Below, piece after piece: positions 11,121 to 22,637 of a stretch of 64,000 bases of DNA. Numbering within the stretch: the first letter of the stretch is position 1; every line of letters begins with the position of its first letter. Under the pieces are notes generated by a model, which saw only the letters and a program-made list of their open reading frames with translations, made no database searches and was not told where the DNA came from. Made by a program: the position numbers and the translations under genes. Origin of the DNA: Cryptomeria japonica (taxonomy: Eukaryota > Streptophyta > Pinopsida > Cupressales > Cupressaceae); contig NC_081406.1 of the NCBI RefSeq assembly GCF_030272615.1, positions 166,329,521-166,393,520 of the forward strand, given 5' to 3'.

Positions 11121-11950
11121 GTCCCTGTTTAAAAATGGTGCTGAAAACAAAAGATTTATTCATCATCGCCTCCTAACCAGGTGAAGCGAAACCCAGACCC
11201 AATTCATTATACAGAGTAATCCCTAACCCCACGGGACCACTAGAGGATGACGGCGAGAGAGTAAAATGGTACCAACAGTACGAAGGTCGCTGCATTGACG
11301 GGTGATATAAGGCGGTGGGACCCGCCCTGTTAGTGAACAAGATATGGGACCTGGAGTACGTGGGGTCATGTTGTGCACAAGAATGTTACAGGAGGCTGCC
11401 GCATGTCTGTATGTGGTTGCATGATTCAGAGATAAAGCTGAAGACTCGAAATGACCCCTCAGGAATGAAGAGGAACATTGGAGATGAGGACGCCGACCAA
11501 GGATCAAACAAAAAATGGAAGGAAGACAAGAAAAGTGACAAGGGAAGAGCGAGAAAGAAATATAGTACCCGAACAACAAGGAGGAAACTAAGGGGGCAGA
11601 AAGATCATTCAGCATGCATAAAAACAACTGGAGGGTCAGGGGAAGGAAGTATACAGGCCAATCAATACATTGGAGAAGTAGCAGTTGGTCTAATGGTCCG
11701 TAACAATTGGCGAGTCCCTCTTTCATATGGTTATAATAACGACCAAGGACGGGACAAAGGCAGGAGCACAGAGAAAAGCAATTGCAGTGCAGCCATGACA
11801 GCCACAAGGCCAACCAGCAACAGCAAGAAGGCCAGAAATAGGCCAAAAGTATAGAAGGATCCGGAAGGAATCACAGCAAAGAATGTAGCATTTGAGAGTG
11901 TGACTAGCAGCGAATGCCGTACCTGGTGGTAGGAAACTTCCCTGGAACAT
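11121..11950 (+). other. G1 post-pol spacer, coding status unclear
   Basis: A 179-codon frame (11315-11854) is open and rich in Lys and Arg, but it has no recognised domain and starts inside what could be the end of a neighbouring frame. I would not call it a gene without a second copy of G1 for comparison. Confidence 0.25.
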
Positions 11951-14313
11951 GTGATAAAGGATTCCCTCAAGAAAGCTCAAGTAGACCATGCCATTCAAAT
12001 GCCCACATTCAACATCAAGGACTTTGGGCCAGTACTGTGGACTATGGTATCTGGATACAACCGGCAGGAACGGGCTTCCATCATCCAATTTCAAGGATGC
12101 ACGGTACGAGTTTCTTTCAAACCAGAAGACTTCAGGAGGGTATTTGGTATATCTAAGAAGGGGGCATCTGCACCCAAACCAACCAAGAAGCTCACCAAGG
12201 AAAAAAAGAAATGGCTGATGGATTTGGTATGCAGGGATGGCCTCATAGAGGAACAGTGGAAAAGTGCCTCGTCTGACAGTAGGGGGTTGAAGTGTGCGTT
12301 TATCGCACCAGGAGAATGGAGAATGCTAATGGACTTGGTAAAAAGTCACCTTACAGGAGCAAGCCGTGTATCCGACATAGCCAATTGGATGATAGGGTTA
12401 ATGAATGGGATTAAGTGTGGTAAAGTGTACAAATGGGGGCAACTTCTGGCGGAAAGAATCCATGATTTTCTCAAGTTGGAACACAAGACATTTTACATGT
12501 GCCACCATGCCATCAGCCTATTTCTGGACGTCGTACATCTGCAAGTACCACCAAAAATGTGGGAAACCTTTGAATCGCGCGGACAGGTGGAACCGAGTAA
12601 GCCGACCATGTACTACTATGCCCACCTGGACACACTAGGTGACACTGCGCAACCAACAAAAAGGAGGAAGTTGGGCGCGTCTGTAGAGGTCGAAGATGTC
12701 AGCAACACCGAGGATTCTAAGGAGGCAAAAGAGACTGAGGAGCAAGAGAATGGCGATGAGGGGTTCCGTATGGCACCACACACAGCTGTAGAGGATGAAG
12801 GGGAAGCAGAGTTGCAACAGCAGGAAGAGGAGGAAGAGGAAGATCAACACTAAGGGCTACAAGAGCAATGGAAGAGCACGAGGGTGAAATTCACACCCCC
12901 AAAATTATCTTCGGCACACTTGGTACCACAGGAAGCACTTAGAGTGGCCAGCCCTGTGGGGGACGTACGACCAGTAGGGGTGTTGTTTCGAAAATTCAAT
13001 GAAGAGGAACCACCGGCACAACGACGGGTGTCACTACCACAAATCAACTTGATTGTACTTGCGTTGGAAGCCGCGGAGTGTACCAGTATGGCAGACCAGA
13101 CAATGGCAGGGGAGGCCGTACCAGGAAAAGACACGGTCGCCAAACAAGAAATTGGTACTCGTACAACCGATTTAGGTGCTGGTACGGTACTAGCAAGTAT
13201 TGGTACGGTACCAGCAGGTATTGGTATGGTACCAGCAGATACTAGTACGGTACCGGTAGGTACCAGTACGCCAGGTGCTAGTACGATTCCAGCAGAGAAA
13301 GATGAGGTAGGCGATGTACCAGTGACTAGGGATGGTCTGGAGGAGTTGGCAGTACTGGAGACACTGACGGATGAAGATATAGATGCATCGTTGGATGGGT
13401 GGCTGGGGCAGTTTGCACTCACACCTCACCCTCCCCCCTTCCCTGCACCACACAACATGGCTATTGGGGCCCACCAAACACAAGATAGGACTACTATCAC
13501 AAACCAGAATGTGGGGATGTCTGTTGACGAGAAGCATAGGGCACCAGGAAGTGGTGGGCTGAGCCAGAAGATCAGCTATGATGGGGAAAGTGGGCCAGAA
13601 GGATCACTGGCAAGACTTCACCTCACTCCACCAGATCCGAGCGATCCAATAGGCTCACTCCAACAGTTCCTTGGAGAGCTACAAGGGATCTTCAATGTTG
13701 CACGTGGAATGGCACAGTTGACTGGGTAGATGGAGGCCGACAACTCTATCGACGCTGCGAAACTATGCCACTTCATGACTTTGGGGTGTGCAGATGAGTT
13801 TGCATGCCACTTCAAGCAATAGGGGTGGTCGGATAGTAGTATGCCAGAAATGGTACAGGAATGGACGTGCAAGTGCCTGGTGGAAGGAGGGGGCACCTTG
13901 GGCACCACCTTCCGCAACATGGAGGGGGCCTTCCGGGATGTGTACTTACAGATGCGACGACACTAGATAGAGCAGGAGGCCCAGCGACTATATATAACAA
14001 AACTGGAGAAGGAAGGGGAAAAACATGCACAGCTAGCGGCAGTCGAAAAGAACCTGCGAGATGAGCTAGAAATGAAGGTGACTACCTATGAGGCCCATTG
14101 CAGCATGCAGAAGGAGGTGCAAGTACTGGCAGCAAAGGTGGCAAAGCTCACATCACAGATGGAGCAAAAAGACAAAAAATTGTTGGAAGCTGCCCACGTG
14201 GTGAAGAAGGCACGGGGATGACAGGTGATGGCAGAAAAGAACCTCAAACTTCACACAGGGCAACAACCTCCTTCTTCGACCACTATAGGGACACCTCCTC
14301 CCTCTTCTTAGTC
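11951..14313 (+). pseudogene. G1 post-pol ORF: globular domain, repeats, coiled coil
   Basis: One frame continues from 11951 to about 14313, broken only by stops near 12853, 13729, 13822, 13966 and 14221. The first ~230 residues look globular, with VRVSFKPEDFRRVFGI, WRMLMDLVKSHLTG and FYMCHHAISLFLDVVHL. An acidic linker follows, then a 21-bp-periodic Thr/Val/Pro repeat (13181-13285), and then a heptad-like coiled coil (VEKNLRDELEMKV, LAAKVAKLTSQMEQKDKK). Position after pol matches the env-like or extra ORF of Athila/Tat elements, but no signal peptide or membrane segment is obvious. The overall plan resembles the family-A ORF, which is my inference only. Confidence 0.55.
13181..13285 (+). repeat. 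Coding minisatellite in G1 post-pol ORF
   Basis: Units begin at 13181, 13202, 13223, 13244 and 13265, a 21-bp period. Each starts with GGTACGGTAC or a close variant and encodes about seven residues of the form GTVPAGI. The period keeps the reading frame. Confidence 0.85.
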
Positions 14314-14370
14314 CTAGTTTTTGTTTTGTATTTCAGCTCCTATTGTCTTAGTCATCTGGAAGACTACTAC

Positions 14371-14386
14371 ATTTTTTGGGGGGGGG
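14371..14386 (+). other. G1 polypurine tract
   Basis: ATTTTTTGGGGGGGGG ends four bases before the 3' LTR start at 14391, the expected plus-strand priming site. Confidence 0.85.
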
Positions 14387-14390
14387 CTGA

Positions 14391-14711
14391 TGTTAGGGGT
14401 CAATAACACATATTAGTAGGGATGGGTGTTTATGTTTATGTTTATGTTATGTATGTTGAGTCATCAAGAGGTTCCCATCGGGTAGTTGGTAGTTGGTGAC
14501 GTTGGCAACTTGGCCAACCGTCGAGTCTATATATGATTCGGATGGAACCTCGGTGAAGGTATTGTACTGAAATATTCTTGAGAATTCAATAAAGATATCA
14601 TTCTTCTAGTATAGTTGTTTATATGAATGTTTTGTTACATGACTAGTTGGTATGTGTGGAAAATCCTTGTTTTATCCATGAGTTCACCAACCTCACATTA
14701 AGGGCTAAACA
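14391..14711 (+). repeat. G1 3' LTR
   Basis: 321 bp, starts TGTTAGGGG and ends CTAAACA. It matches the 5' LTR throughout. Differences include a short extra TTTATG repeat near the start, loss of one G in the promoter hairpin, and a deletion between the polyadenylation signal region and the end. The divergence fits an old insertion. Confidence 0.9.
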
Positions 14712-16227
14712 ATGAGAAATGGCATCGTCCAAGCAGCTGGATTTCCACTGGCTAAAGAATGTGCTAAGCTGATAGTTGAGTGTGCTTTACACTACAACGC
14801 ACAATTAAGAGAGATCATTGCACCTGATTGAAGGGTTTTAGCTAATCTTTCAAAGTTAGCCATTCAAGAGAGGTTTGGAATACCAAACTACAATAAAACC
14901 TCATACAAGACTAAAGAAGATACCAAAAGGATCTATGATAACCAGTTTGAGATCTGTGCGGCAAATGTCAACAAGTTTTGGTTGGAAAAGAAAAGACCCC
15001 AAGGGAAAGTGCCAAAGAATCTGCTGCCCCCATACTTGAAGGAAGAATATGGTGACATCGTCTTACTGTTGAAAAGAGCAATGTGCAGCTCTCAGGGTGC
15101 ACCATTTGAAACATGGATGTACTATTTCATCGATGAAATCACCTCAGGAGTCAAGATGTCCAATTGGTCCTGCATAATCTGTAACAATCTTCATGAACAA
15201 TTGATAAATTTAGAGAGGACAAAGTCTTTCTATATAAGTTCCTACATTGTCTACTCATTGGCCAAAAATTTTAGATATTCTAGACTAATCTGCAAAAGCG
15301 TAGTTGGCAATGGAGAAAATGAATTCAATTCTTATGACTGTTATCCTCAGCTGCAGCTCAAGGAAAAATATCACAAGGACACTACAAGGAGGAACTCATC
15401 AAAGGCTATCTCCTAAAACCAAAAGTTTAATCAGCAAGTATGGATCCTGGTTTATCTAGTTTCCAAAATTTACATACATAAGAGTTCAGGGTTTTGACGA
15501 TCGTCCTTACCGACATTTGATCTATCCAACCAACAGAATGCTCCTGCTAGAAGTTCTTAGGCAGCTGGAAACATATCAAGGCTTCAAAGGAGCAAGACAG
15601 AAGGCAACAATTACCTTTCCATTCTTTATTGGGAATATGTAAGAGTTTTGTCCGACAACACAAGCAACTGAAAATGTTAGGCTAGAAATGCAATGGTATC
15701 CCTTTACATTCTACCGATTCAAAGCTAATTATGATCCTCACAGCAATATTGGATCAGTGAATGGAGAAAGATTCAGACATAGTGGATATAGAAGATTTTT
15801 GGGCAAATGCTACAGATGAATTTGACATGAGGAAAAATTTATCGTCTAGACTGCCAGTAAGATTGATCAAAACAACTGAATGTTTCCTTGTGCCTGATCA
15901 GTTCGAGGACAATGAGGAATACACTCAGCCTGGATTTGATAAGCATGTACCTCATTCTCCTATCAAATGGTTAGAAACAGAGCATGTAGACTTGACAACC
16001 TTGATTCGATCAGTTGTGACATATTCCAAGTGGTGGATTGATCAACAGAGTCATAGATGAAGACGAAGAAATATAACCTTGACTTATGACTTGATGGGTG
16101 AAGCAGAAGAATGTTCTTCAAATGCAGAGGCTTCTCAAAGTGCCAGACCGATTGAAAGTGCTAAAAAGAAAGGAGAAGTAGGAAGTTCTTCTAGGACTAA
16201 AGGGAAGACAGTTGTAAATGAAGGACC
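14712..16227 (+). pseudogene. Family A ORF, copy A1, segment 2
   Basis: Resumes with MRNGIVQAAGFPLAKE directly after G1, matching A2 (MMRNGIVHAAGFLP) and A3 (ESGIIKAVGFPPA). Conserved features include FETWMYYFIDE, SFYISSYIVYSLA, the FPKFTYIRVQGF region after a TAG, and TYDLMGE near the end. Stops and at least one frameshift (near 15390) disable it. It breaks off at 16227 at the LTR of copia C1 and resumes at 30864. Function unknown. Confidence 0.8.
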
Positions 16228-17508
16228 TATTGGATTGTTGGGGAGATTGTTGGATTTGGTTGTTGTCATTGTTGCTGCTAGTATATATTGTTGTCATTGA
16301 TGTCAACATATCCCTGTGATTTATTCCGGTGAGTATGGAAAGAGTTTCTGATCTGGTTTTGAAGTTTGGTTTTGTTGATCACTATTTTGTAGAATCCGGT
16401 ATATTCTGATATGATCAAATCTTGTGCCGAGACTTTAGGATATTGTTTGGGATGATCTTGTGTATCTTCATTTCAGATGGTTTGTGATTTGGTGCTCCAC
16501 AAGTTATCTTTCTTTGTGACAGTTGTTGATTGGTTGTGCTCTTGAGCTTTAAGACGTTGACTGATGAAGATTTGAAAAGTGATGTTGGTGCAGCTGTTAT
16601 GGATGGTTCTAACGTGCTTGATGGTGTTTCCTAATCATGTCCTATTTGTTTTGGTGATCCGCATTGATCGTTGTACGAGTTTTTGGTGATTTCTATAAAC
16701 CAATGATGATTTTCGTGTTATGCGGTATTTCTGGTTGTGTAGCGTGTTGCGGTTGATCTTGGCGTGATTTCTGGTGGAAGTGATCATTTGGGAATTTGAA
16801 TTAGGTCCATGCTATATAATGCAAATCATAATATTCATCTGGTGGTTGATCTTTGAATCGTGCAATGTAATTTTTGTAATTGTAAGTTGAGGGTTGAGGG
16901 TTTAGCTAACCATGTTATCAAGGTTGATGATTTGTATATATAGGTGAGATACTTATGTAATTTAGGTGTTAGTATTGTGTCTCCATTATCAGAGAGAGGT
17001 GATTGTGCGAACAAGAGACTTATCATTTAGTGTAGTGTTGAGGTGAGATTGGTGTTACAAAGCCGACAATTGTGCTTAACCGAAACTATCATCAGGCATT
17101 TGTAGATGCTTTCATTACAGTTCATTTCTTCCAGATTGTAGTCCGAATCATTTTGTAAGTCAGTGAGACTTCCCTGAGAGTTGTAGCCTTCCGGGCATAT
17201 ATATCTTTTGAGTAGTGAGCTCTAGGAAGTGTGCCTGAATGCATGTGCATTCCCCATTGTAATATTTTCACATACTACTGCAGAGTATCATCTTACTGTG
17301 GGTAGGTTCCCACCATGGTTTTTCCCTTAATCGGGTTTTCCACATCAAAACACTTGGTGTTGTGTGTTGTGTTGCTAATTTTCTTATCTGTTCATTGTTG
17401 CAATTTATCAATTTATGTTTTGAAGTTTAATTTGCTTTGATCCAGTGAAGACTAATTCACCCCCCCTCCCTCCGCCCTCTCAATCTTCCTTCTTGATTGC
17501 TGCAAAGA
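16228..17508 (+). repeat. C1 5' LTR
   Basis: 1281 bp, near-identical in order to 29584-30863. It begins TATTGGATTG where the 3' LTR has TGTTGGATTG, and ends GCAAAGA where the 3' copy ends GCTAACA, so its termini are mutated. It contains a TATATATAGG-like element near 16935 and a pyrimidine-rich C7 block near 17460. Confidence 0.85.
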
Positions 17509-17509
17509 A

Positions 17510-17521
17510 TCGGTATCAGAG
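17510..17521 (+). promoter_or_regulatory. C1 primer-binding site (initiator tRNA-Met)
   Basis: CGGTATCAGAGC starts two bases past the LTR end. It matches the standard plant copia PBS TGGTATCAGAGC at all but the first base. Confidence 0.85.
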
Positions 17522-17564
17522 CTAGATCATCCGGTAGAAGTTTAATCGCTTGAAGAGATCCAGG

Positions 17565-18407
17565 ATGGCAACTCAAGGTATTCTTTTCAAGAAGGAAAGT
17601 CCGAGGTTTGATGGAAGTAACTATACTATATGGAAGAGCCCGATGGAGGTACATTTGAAATGTCTTGGAGAAAATTACTAGAAGATTGCTAAGAATGTCT
17701 ATGTTGTTCCTCAGAATGGACCATCCACTCCTGATGAGGTTAAGGAATCAAAATATAACATTAGAGCGAAGGAAGTATTGCTTAGTACCCTGACTAATTC
17801 AGAAATGACATGTTATGGGACTTCAGATTGCACATGAGATCTGGGAGAAGCTTGAGATCTTATATGAAGGTGATAACCAAGTGAAAGTTGCTAAGTTGCA
17901 GATCTTGAAAGGAAAGTATGAGACATTGAAGATGGGAGATGATGAGAACATACATTCATACATGGCTAAAGTGAATGAGCTTGTCCTTCGTATCAGAAAT
18001 GTCGGTGAAAAGATTGAGGAAGATGAGATTGTTGCTAAGATGCTAAGATCTTTGCCGCCTTATAAACATAAGGTTGTTGCTATTGATGAGATCCAGAGTC
18101 TGACTATAATGACAAGAGATATGTTGGTTGGAAAACTTGCTGCATTTGAGCTGAGCGAATTTGGAGAATCACATGGAAAGTCTGAGACTGCATTTAGAGC
18201 ATCAGCATCGATATCCAATAAGCAGAAGTATGATCCTAATGAGTGCAAGATATCCAGCTATGAAAGAGAAAGAAGAGAGATAGCAAAGAAATAAAAAGAG
18301 CTTGATGAGCTTGAAGCACTGATTGCTCTGAGATTGCCTAAAAGTGTCGGTAAGTATGATGGAAAGTTGCCCTTGAAATGTTTTTCTTCTAATAAGATAG
18401 GACATTT
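17565..18407 (+). pseudogene. gag: C1 gag, first part
   Basis: ATG at 17565 (MATQGILFKKESPRFDG) is the typical copia Gag start, with FDGSNYTIWK and, downstream, AHEIWEKLEILYEGD, LKGKYETLKM and MLRSLPPYKHKVVAIDE. In-frame stops lie near 17680 and 18292. The zinc knuckle begins LKCFSSNKIGHF (second Cys is Ser) and is cut at 18407 by an inserted LTR. It continues at 22638 with FASRCPK. Confidence 0.85.
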
Positions 18408-21400
18408 TGTAGTATCCCCAACAATTTTTTTAATTTGTTTCCAGTTACAATCACAACAAGAACCCGTTAATGTTAGGAAATCAAGATACAATAATGTTGA
18501 AGTTGTAACCCTTCCACTTTCTAATCACCAAGTGCCGAATATGGGAAGGTGAGAGCATACGGTGTTGAGGGGATCGTTAGCTTCAAATAGCTAGAAAAAA
18601 TACAATGCTCGGGCGACAAGCCAACCCCTTCCACTTTTCAGCAGGATATGGAGAATATTGAAGATCACTTGGCGGTGAACCAGCCAAGGATAATACAAGA
18701 AACTGAAGAACAATCACTCTACCGCTTATGCAGCGGGAGGACTAGAAATGAAATTTACTATCAACTCCACCGCTTATTCAGTGGGAGGACAACATTACAA
18801 TCAATTCAACCGCTTATTCAGCGGGAGGACAGTATTACAAAATATTCAAAATAGGCAGCTAAGCCAGCCTCTTCCACTTATGCAGTGGGAATATAAGCAA
18901 TAATCAAAAATGTGACAACCCCTACAATTTTTGCCTAAAAAGTGTCATTTTTGTCTCCAAGGCACATTTTACGAGGTACAAAACTCACATTTGATAGTGT
19001 CAAATCATTGGGGGTGTCTTTGCCATCATTGTCCAAGTTTTGGTGAGTTTTGGTCTTCTTTTTCCTAGCTTTCTATGCAATTTCGGATTTCAGAACAGTC
19101 GCTGAAAGTTGAAGATTTTACTCTGGCACGCTTCCCAATGCATAAATTCACCCCATCCTTGGGTTGGATCGATCGTTGATCCATTCCCAAGCTACGTTTC
19201 GAATTTCGTCGCGTTTCGAGTCTGTTTGCTATGTTTTTACTTCAATATAGGGGAATTTTTCGATGATTACCAGTAACTGGTAATTTGTTTTTCAAACCCC
19301 CCTTGAAGCTTTTAGGCTTGTAGGGGAATTTTTCTCCAATTGCAAGTTTTTATAAAACTTGTAATGGGGGTTTAAAAATCCCCATTACTAGTAGCTTGAC
19401 TTTAACTGTTTAAAAACTTGTAAATGGGATTTTAAAACCCCTTTACATGTCTTTATAACTTAAAGTTGTTTTTATAATGTTAAAATAAAACTTGTAAATG
19501 GGATTTTAAAACCCCTTTACATGTTTTAAGTGAAATCACTTGTAAAGGGAATTCTATTTCCCTATTACAAGTAATTTTACTTGTAATTGCATTTTTAAAA
19601 CCCGATTTTGCCTTGTTGATGAAAAAGTGACAATTTAAAACTTGCACTTTGTTCCAAAAAACCCGATTTTGCTTACAAAGTGCATTTTTGACATTTTAAA
19701 CTTGCTATTTGGTCAAAAAATCCCGATTTTGCCTAACATGTTGAAAAAGTGAAATTTTAAACTTGTTATATCCTCCAAAAAACCCGATTTTCATTGTTTC
19801 ATGCATTTTAAACTTGCTATTTGTTCCAAAAAACCCGATTTGCAAGGAAAAACGTTTTTTTTTAGGATTTTTAGCAATTTTTTGTGAAAAATTTGTTGGA
19901 GGAGGAAGGTGTTTAGGATTCCTTCCTATTTCCATGCATTTTCAAACACCTTTCACGCCACATGGAGGTTAAGATTACTGGTTTTTATGCTTTATAACAG
20001 CAGCCACGTTTTTTCAAAAAACCACGTCTTTTTTGCCATTTGGAATGCCACGAATCAGCAATGTTATGAATCATTTTGGCTTGGTATGCTAAGGCGTTGA
20101 GGTTAGAAAGAGTCTTGGCCATTTTCCATGCCATTTCTCATGCATTTGCTGCCACGTTTTTCAGTTTTGGGCATTTTTTCAAAAACGTGGCTAGGGTTTG
20201 GGGATTGCGGTTTGTGTTTACTTAAGAGTTTTTCTTTCTTCTTCCAAAGATTAATCATCTTGTTGAAGAAGCATTTTCAGATTGGAGCAAGGTAAGATTT
20301 CTTTTCTTCTTGTTTCATTTTTATAATTTGTAAATGGTTGGTTCTTCCCCAAAAATCGGTTTTTATGAGAAGAAATTCCCCATTTTACAAAGAAATTTGT
20401 AAAGTAAAGTTGTTCTTCCCCTTTGGAATTTCTCCTTCTTTACTTGCATTCGGGTTTTAAAAACCCGATTGCAAGTAAGAGGAAATTAGTGTTCTTCCCT
20501 TTTTGGACAAAGACTTAATCTTCTTTGGTCCAAAAATCAAGTTTCAAAATAAGAAAGATGTGTTCTTCCCAATCATTTGCAAGAGGAATGTTTTGATGTG
20601 TTCTTCCCTTTTTGGACAAAGACTTAACCTTCTTTCGTCCAAAAATCAAGCTTCAATGATTAAAAAATCAAGTTCTTCCCATTTTCTTGAAGATGATCTT
20701 CCCAAAATCTTTTCATATTCATTTCCATCATCCGTACATACCATTCATACCATTTCATCCACTCATTTCACACTTTCATTCATTTTCCCCATTTAAAGTC
20801 TACCCGCAGTCAGCCATCCAGAACCCGAAATTGGTCCAAAATGCACTCAGAAAACACTTGAAATTGAGTTTTAAAAGTCCGATTACAAGTGCAAACTTGT
20901 AGTTACCCATTACGCATATGAAGTTGCATGTTTGTTCCCACACTTGCAAGTTAATTATCTTGTTTATCCTACACATGTAATGCAACTTCCAAAACCCGAA
21001 ATTCACTTGTGAGCCCATTTTTGCATCAATTTCTCTCTTCCCTTGTCAGTCCGGTTTGCACACACGATTTACCAAATCAATGGATTAAGGCATGGGCCTT
21101 ATTTTGCAAGAAGATTTCAAGAATGAAGGATGATACAAAGAAGAGATACAACAACAATTCATGGTTGAGAGCATAGAATGCTTTCAAGACAAAGATGGTC
21201 ATGACATGAAAAGAGGAAGGCAACCCTTTCCCTCCTGAAAAGATAGTATTACCCCAAGCAAGAAGACAAGGATGCAAGTTCTCCTTCAGGTTCAAGATGC
21301 CTTCGCTGATCCAGAATACTTCAAGTTCTAACATCCTGAAGCGACATGAAGATCATCACAGACAAAGGATGATGTCGTTAGAGTCATGTCTTTAGACACA

Positions 21401-22637
21401 TGGAATAGTTTTAGTTATGCATTTGTAATTTTGTTTTGACAAGTTACATGTAAAAGTGTTTTTTGTAAAATGCAAGTTAACTCATTACTTGCACTTTTGT
21501 AATTACATTAAGGCAACTACAAGTTGTGTTCAGTTAGGACTGTAGTTGGAATAAGTCTTTGTTATTTATTGAAGTCTTAGTTAGTTATTGAATAAGTCTT
21601 AGTGGTTGAGAGAATTTCTCAAGTTAGTTGGGATCCTCCCACCTTTTTCTCATGACTTCTCTCTTATAAATACTTGAGGGGGTCTATTGTAATATATATC
21701 TTTTGGAAAGCAAGCAAAAATTTTGCCAAATTTACAGCAAGAAGTCTTTGAGCTTATGTATGTGAATTGAAAGTTTTGAAGAATAATAAAGAAGGATTAC
21801 TCAAGTTTTGAGTCTTTGAGCTAAATGTTTGAGTTTGAATCTTTTTATTTCTTCCATGCAAAGTGTTTCTAAAGGAGCTTAGTCTAATCTGATTTGAAGT
21901 CTTTGAGCTGCAAGTAGAGAAGATTAATTAAAATAGAAAAATCTCTAGAAGGAGCAGCAAGTCTTTGAGCTTGCATCTATTCTTGAGGAAAAATTATTGT
22001 TTGATAAGAAATAGCAGTAAGTCTTTGAGCTTGCATTAGTTCTTGTCTTTGTGTTGAAAGAATAGATTATTCCAGTCTTTGAGTTGTTGTCTTTTATTCG
22101 TTGTAAAATTTAGTATAGCAAAGGGTAGATAGGACTTCCAATAGTCAAGTCTTTGAGCTTGATATTGCTGTCCCGTCCCGAAGGAAGTGACGGGACTCTT
22201 TGAGCTTTCAGGAAACTTCATTTCCTTTCTCTCGTTTTCATTTAAAGTTGTTACCATTATTATACATTTTCTTGCTATCACTTTTTAAGGAGAGAAAAGG
22301 ATATAGGCTTCCTTGAAGAAAGAAGGAAGACTGCTGTCCCATCCTGTTTTTATTTCAGTTTTAGATAGATAGGGGGAGCGTTCCCTTAATTAGGAGAGTT
22401 TCATACTCACACACTGTGGTTGAAGCCACAATTTTGTTTGCTTTCACAAGTGTACAAAATTTTCAACCAACAAATCCAAAATCCAAACTGTCAAACTCCC
22501 ACATATACCCCCTGAAAACACCAAAGAATCTTCCTAGACAATAGGAAACCCTAATTTCTGCTCCCGACTAGCCTACGGGCCTCCAAACTAGGCTAACGGC
22601 CAACTGAACTAATCACTGCGGAGAAGGGGACATTACA
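18408..22637. mobile_element. LTR-only insertion S1 in C1 gag, with nested repeat
   Basis: Starts TGTAGTATCCCC and ends GGGGACATTACA, near mirror-image termini, flanked by ATTT on both sides, which restores the gag zinc knuckle when removed. It is related to S2 (24587-29245): both share CCTTCCACTTTCTRATCACC and GGGAAGGTGAGAGCATACG near the left end and GAGAAGGGGACATTA at the right end. No coding domain is seen. It is most simply a solo LTR carrying a second insertion (about 18911-22440). Confidence 0.75.
18911..22440 (+). repeat. Nested long LTR-like repeat in S1
   Basis: Begins TGTGACAACCCC at 18911; the right end is uncertain. No protein domain. 19390-19850 repeats phrases such as ACTTGTAAATGGGATTTTAA and AAAAAACCCGATTTTGC. 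A ~50-bp phrase starting TTCTTCCCTTTTTGGACAAA occurs at about 20492 and 20602. A TATA-like CTTATAAATACTTGAGGG lies near 21663, and eight copies of GTCTTTGAGCT follow between 21742 and 22205. This order suggests a very long U3, then promoter, then repeat-bearing R/U5, but that is inference. Confidence 0.5.

Larger units (their letters stand above)
4248..14711 (+). mobile_element. Ty3/gypsy retrotransposon G1, complete but decayed
   Basis: Full-length 10.46-kb element with 334-bp and 321-bp LTRs starting TGTTAGGGG and ending CTAAACA, a PBS, a PPT and a near-perfect 5-bp target duplication (ATGTG/ATGAG). Internal order is gag, protease, RT, RNase H, integrase, then a long post-pol region. Every gene carries in-frame stops or frameshifts, so it is non-autonomous now. 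The PBS type and the large post-pol ORF resemble the Athila/Tat side of Ty3/gypsy, but I cannot place it in a named lineage. It sits inside the family-A ORF of A1 and so is younger than A1. Confidence 0.9.

Noticed and set aside
11223-11846. 207-codon minus-strand ORF in the G1 post-pol region
   Set aside because: Cys/Leu-rich antisense frame with no known domain; position explained by G1.
4248-14711. Envelope gene in G1
   Set aside because: The post-pol ORF lacks a visible signal peptide, transmembrane segment or furin-like site, so I do not call it env.
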